This document shows positions 7,260 to 10,376 of a DNA stretch of 10,376 nucleotides, piece by piece (within the stretch, counting starts at the first letter, position 1; every line of letters starts with the position of its first letter). Position numbers and translations under genes: made by a program. The DNA lies in NCBI GenBank assembly GCA_030637065.1, contig DAOVVQ010000133.1, positions 1 to 10,376 on the forward strand, read 5' to 3'. The notes beneath the pieces were generated by a model. The model had not been told where the DNA came from. It ran no database searches and was given only the letters and a program-made list of their open reading frames with translations. The DNA comes from Planctomycetota bacterium. Lineage in GTDB: Bacteria; Planctomycetota; Phycisphaerae; Sedimentisphaerales; Anaerohalosphaeraceae.

Positions 7260-8962
7260 AAACCACGAACCAAAAACCGCTAACGGCAAGTACAAGACTC
7301 CGCGATGCGGGTGTTTACTTTTGCCTGGCGGCGGCAACCATTATCGCCTATCAGCAGGTCCGCCTGAGCGAATTTGTCTGCTACGACGATAACGTATATG
7401 TCACGCAGAATCGCCATATCCAGGAAGGTCTGACCGGTGAATCGATCAAGTGGGCGTTCACCGCGTCACGTGCGAGCAACTGGCACCCCTTAACCTGGAT
7501 CAGTCATATATTGGATTACCGGCTGTTCGGCACAAACCCCGCGGGCCATCATCTGGTCAACCTTCTCTTTCACGTCGCAAACAGCATGATGCTGCTGTGG
7601 ATATTGCGCAGGATGACCGAGGCCTTCTGGCCCAGCACCTTCGTCGCCTTTGCATTCGCCCTTCACCCGCTTCATGTCGAATCGGTCGCATGGGTCGCCG
7701 AACGCAAGGATGTGTTGAGCGGATTTTTCTGGATGCTGACAATGGCCGCTTACGTTCGATACACCCGCAAAAACAACGCCAGGTCGTATCTGATGGTGGT
7801 GGTGCTCTTCCTTCTCGGGCTAATGGCCAAACCGATGCTCGTGACGCTGCCGTTTATACTCCTGCTGATGGACTATTGGCCTCTGCGAAGATTCCAGCCC
7901 GGCTCGATCGCCGCCGGAAAACCTGGCCACCTAACCGGACCGAATCACAAAACCACACCTGCATGGCGATTGGTGGTCGAAAAGCTGCCGCTCTTTCTGC
8001 TCGCGGCGGCTTCGGGCATAATTACTTTTATCGTCCAGCAAAAAGGCGGTGCGGTCAGTTCGGCAGTAAGCCACCCAGCCAAACAGCGATTTGCCAACGC
8101 GGCGATCTCTTACATAACCTACATAGGCAAAATGGCCTGGCCGACAAAACTGGCGGTATTGTACCCGCACCCCGGAGACGGGCTATCCATGGCCGCGGCG
8201 GGCCTGTCTCTTGTACTGCTGGCGGTCGTTACGGTATTACTGATCTACCTGAGTCGGCGATCGGGCTGCGGCGGGTTGATCGTGGGCTGGCTGTGGTATC
8301 TGGTAACTTTGGTTCCGGTTATCGGCCTGGTTCAGGTCGGTGTCCAGGGCATGGCAGACCGTTACACCTATATTCCTTCGATCGGTATTTTTATGATCGT
8401 CGCCTGTCTCGGGGCACAACTGAGCAGGAGGTCGCCATTTACCGCGCGATTGCTGCCGATCGTTTGCTGCATGCTGCTAACCGTCTGGCTCCTGGCTGCG
8501 AGACGACAGGTCACTTACTGGCGCGACAGTATATCTTTGTGTCGCCGCGCCCTGGCGGTCACTACGCACAATCCCCACATGCACCTGAATCTGGGCGGCG
8601 CTCTTCTTGCCGAAGGAGAGCCTCATGAGGCGGTCAGCCACTTTCGCCAGGCACTGGAGACCAAGCCTGATTATGCCGAGGCGTGGAACAATCTGGCATG
8701 GATCTTCGCCACAGCCGAAGAACCCGGTCTGCGTGATGCCCCAAAGGCCATCGAATTAGCACAAAAGGCCTGCGCGTTGACCGACTATTCCGATGCGAGC
8801 AACTTAGACACTCTGGCTGTGGCATTTGCCGCCGCCAGCCGGTTCACCGAGGCCGCCCAATACGCCGAAAAGGCGTTAGGACTGGCCATATCAAATGACG
8901 ACGCGAATCTGATAGACGAGATTTCGCCGAAACTGGCGCGTTATAAATGCGGAAAACCCTGA
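7256..8962 (+). CDS. TMTC-like multi-membrane-span GT-C protein with C-terminal TPRs (copy 1)
   Basis: This 568-residue protein resembles bacterial TPR membrane proteins related to eukaryotic TMTC and PMT-type O-mannosyltransferases, which use a lipid-linked sugar on the outer side of the membrane. A first span (about 17-34) is followed by the loop motif FVCYDDNVYVTQN; its Asp pair (44-45) sits where GT-C enzymes place the catalytic acid. Next come NWHPLTWISHILDYRLFG, HHLVNLLFHVANS, ALHPLHVESVAWVAERKDV (136-153), LGLMAKPMLVTLPFILLLMDYWPL (187-210) and MADRYTYIPSIGIF (366-379), among about ten hydrophobic segments. Residues 441-545 form about three TPRs, including AVSHFRQALETKPDYAEAWN. The ATG at 7256 overlaps the glycosyltransferase stop as ATGA, indicating coupled translation; the longer frame from 7115 lies inside the GT gene. 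Transfer of sugar to protein is inferred from family relations; a purely structural role is possible. Confidence 0.85.
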   Translation: MKTTNQKPLTASTRLRDAGVYFCLAAATIIAYQQVRLSEFVCYDDNVYVTQNRHIQEGLTGESIKWAFTASRASNWHPLTWISHILDYRLFGTNPAGHHLVNLLFHVANSMMLLWILRRMTEAFWPSTFVAFAFALHPLHVESVAWVAERKDVLSGFFWMLTMAAYVRYTRKNNARSYLMVVVLFLLGLMAKPMLVTLPFILLLMDYWPLRRFQPGSIAAGKPGHLTGPNHKTTPAWRLVVEKLPLFLLAAASGIITFIVQQKGGAVSSAVSHPAKQRFANAAISYITYIGKMAWPTKLAVLYPHPGDGLSMAAAGLSLVLLAVVTVLLIYLSRRSGCGGLIVGWLWYLVTLVPVIGLVQVGVQGMADRYTYIPSIGIFMIVACLGAQLSRRSPFTARLLPIVCCMLLTVWLLAARRQVTYWRDSISLCRRALAVTTHNPHMHLNLGGALLAEGEPHEAVSHFRQALETKPDYAEAWNNLAWIFATAEEPGLRDAPKAIELAQKACALTDYSDASNLDTLAVAFAAASRFTEAAQYAEKALGLAISNDDANLIDEISPKLARYKCGKP

Positions 8963-8964
8963 TA

Positions 8965-10376
8965 ATGAAGGCCACAAACCAAAAATCGCTAACAGCAAGA
9001 ATACGCATTGCGGGAGTTTACGCAATCCTGACGGCGGCGACCATTATCGCCTATGAGCAGGTCCGCCTCAGCGACTTCGTCAACTATGACGATACCGCAT
9101 ACGTAACAGAAAACCGCGAGGTTCTGCGGGGTCTGGAGGCCGATTCGATCGCCTGGGCCATAACCACCTCGCACGCGGGCAACTGGCATCCGATGACATG
9201 GCTAAGCCACATGCTCGATTGCCAGATCTTCGGAACAAACGCCCCCGGCCACCATATTACGAGCCTGCTCATCCACGTTGCAAACAGCCTCCTGCTGCTG
9301 TGGATTCTGCGCAGTATGACCGGAGCCCTTTGGCCCAGCGTGTTCGTCGCGATGGCATTCGCCCTTCACCCGCTTCATGTCGAGTCGGTCGCATGGGTGT
9401 CGGAGCGCAAGGATGTCCTGAGTGCGTTGTTCTGGATGCTCACCATGGCCGCCTACATTCGCTACACCCGCCGGCGATCCGTTACCTCATATCTGCTCGT
9501 CTCAGCCGCATTCACTCTGGGCCTGATGGCCAAGCCGATGCTCGTCACCCTGCCCTTCGTACTGCTGCTGATCGATTACTGGCCACTGGGCAGGTTGCAG
9601 ACAGAAGCCAATAGACGCAGGCAACCTCTGCCCGGCGAGGCCCAAGGCTCGTCATGGCTGCGGCTCTTGATGGAAAAGGTCCCCCTGGCAGCGATCGCCG
9701 CGATCTCGTGCATCGTCACCTTCATCGTCCAGCACAAAGGCGGCGCTGTCGTCTCCATACGCACAATGCCGCTCGCCCTCCGCCTGGCGAACATCCCCAT
9801 CTCCTACATGCAGTATATACTCAAGCTCATCTGGCCCACTGGCCTTGCGGTATTGTACCCGCATCATGGGATAGCGCCGCTTTCCGCCGGGCCGATAGTC
9901 TGTTTCATCCTGCTGCTTTCGATAACCACTATGCTGATCTATCTTGCCGTAAGGCGCAATTTTATCGCCGGGATAATCGGCTGGCTGTGGTACCTCGGGA
10001 CGCTCGTGCCGGTCATCGGGCTCGTTCAGGTCGGCGACCAGGCAATGGCCGACCGCTATACATATCTGCCCTCGATCGGCATTTTCATCATCGTAGCCTT
10101 CGCCGCAGCAAGACTGGCTGGCAGGTCGCCTGCATTGCGGGTTGTGCTGGCTGGGGCGATCGTGGTCGCTGCCACTGCATGGGTGGCAACTACCCGAGCC
10201 CAGGTGCTGCACTGGAAGGACAGCGAGGCCCTGTGCCGACGGGCAATTGCCGTGACGAAAAACAACGCGGTCATGCACAATAACCTGGCCAACGCCCTCC
10301 GCGAACAGGACAAGATTCAGGAGGCGATCGGGCATTATCAAAAAGCGATCGAGATACGGCCCCGATACGCCAAAGC
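8965..10376 (+). CDS. TMTC-like multi-membrane-span GT-C protein with TPR (copy 2, 3' end cut by window edge)
   Basis: This is a tandem paralogue of the preceding gene. The ATG at 8965 lies 2 bases after its stop, with a weak GGAAAA site inside the upstream gene, and 470 codons are open to the right edge. It keeps the same motif series: FVNYDDTAYVTENRE with the Asp pair at 42-43, NWHPMTWLSHMLDCQIFG, ALHPLHVESVAWVSERKDV, LGLMAKPMLVTLPFVLLLIDYWPL and MADRYTYLPSIGIF. The loop after DYWPL (about 211-232) diverges in sequence and length from copy 1. The TPR part begins near 433 with NNAVMHNNLANALREQDKIQ, then EAIGHYQKAIEIRPRYAK, a canonical TPR, and is cut by the window end; more repeats are expected. 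The role is presumed the same as copy 1, with either a different protein acceptor or heteromer formation. Confidence 0.85.
   Translation, partial: MKATNQKSLTARIRIAGVYAILTAATIIAYEQVRLSDFVNYDDTAYVTENREVLRGLEADSIAWAITTSHAGNWHPMTWLSHMLDCQIFGTNAPGHHITSLLIHVANSLLLLWILRSMTGALWPSVFVAMAFALHPLHVESVAWVSERKDVLSALFWMLTMAAYIRYTRRRSVTSYLLVSAAFTLGLMAKPMLVTLPFVLLLIDYWPLGRLQTEANRRRQPLPGEAQGSSWLRLLMEKVPLAAIAAISCIVTFIVQHKGGAVVSIRTMPLALRLANIPISYMQYILKLIWPTGLAVLYPHHGIAPLSAGPIVCFILLLSITTMLIYLAVRRNFIAGIIGWLWYLGTLVPVIGLVQVGDQAMADRYTYLPSIGIFIIVAFAAARLAGRSPALRVVLAGAIVVAATAWVATTRAQVLHWKDSEALCRRAIAVTKNNAVMHNNLANALREQDKIQEAIGHYQKAIEIRPRYAK

Larger units (their letters stand above)
7256..10376 (+). repeat. Tandem gene duplication of the TMTC-like gene
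   Basis: The two adjacent genes align from their first codons (ATGAAAACCACGAACC against ATGAAGGCCACAAACC) through the TPR start. Nucleotide identity survives in patches, for example a 29-base identical stretch at 7652-7680 and 9355-9383 covering the ALHPLHVE motif, while loops and the last spans have diverged. This marks an old direct duplication, not a recent or assembly-created copy. Confidence 0.85.

Noticed and set aside
7450..8628. 392-codon plus-strand open frame inside TMTC-like copy 1
   Set aside because: It is an out-of-frame shadow of a G+C-rich gene, rich in Arg/Pro/Gly with no domain; the overlapping frame has strong family motifs.
1..10376. CRISPR arrays, tRNA or rRNA genes, insertion sequences
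   Set aside because: No regularly spaced direct repeats, cloverleaf-like sequence, rRNA-like segments or transposase frames were seen on either strand.

Overview
The window suggests a bacterium of the Planctomycetota (PVC) group, possibly class Phycisphaerae. This is inferred from the moderately high G+C, the pairing of an ECF sigma factor with a very large one-pass protein full of carboxypeptidase-regulatory-like beta domains, and the TMTC-like membrane/TPR proteins that are common in that phylum. No rRNA or marker gene is present, so the assignment is tentative.

Left part (1-2742, minus strand): a compact TRAP-transporter operon in the order dctP (lipoprotein-type solute receptor) - dctQ (small membrane subunit) - dctM (large permease, cut by the left window edge). 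The genes are 3 and 13 bases apart. The receptor has the usual carboxylate-binding arginine and a GAENNPPS segment that recalls sugar-acid (hexuronate-type) receptors, so uptake of an organic or sugar acid is the likely job.

Divergent intergenic region (2743-3099): no gene. It holds a 9-bp hairpin in the dctP leader, a plausible sigma70-type promoter facing right, a REP/BIME-like pair of perfect inverted repeats built on ATGGGTA(AC), and a very A+T-rich low-complexity tract just before the next ribosome binding site.

Right part (3100-10376, plus strand): five genes in one direction. An ECF-type sigma factor is followed after 2 bases by an 898-residue single-pass membrane protein. Its short N-terminal cytoplasmic part could hold the sigma factor, and its long outer part has about seven beta-sandwich repeats. 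After a 102-base gap come a DPM1-like family 2 glycosyltransferase and two tandem paralogous multi-membrane-span GT-C/TPR proteins resembling eukaryotic TMTC O-mannosyltransferases. The first TMTC-like gene overlaps the glycosyltransferase by ATGA, and the second starts 2 bases after the first; the second is cut by the right edge.

Working hypothesis: the GT2 enzyme makes a polyprenyl-phosphate sugar on the inner side of the membrane, and the TMTC-like proteins transfer the sugar to exported proteins. The whole module may be controlled by the adjacent sigma/membrane-sensor pair. The glycosylation link and the anti-sigma role are inferences from family and context.
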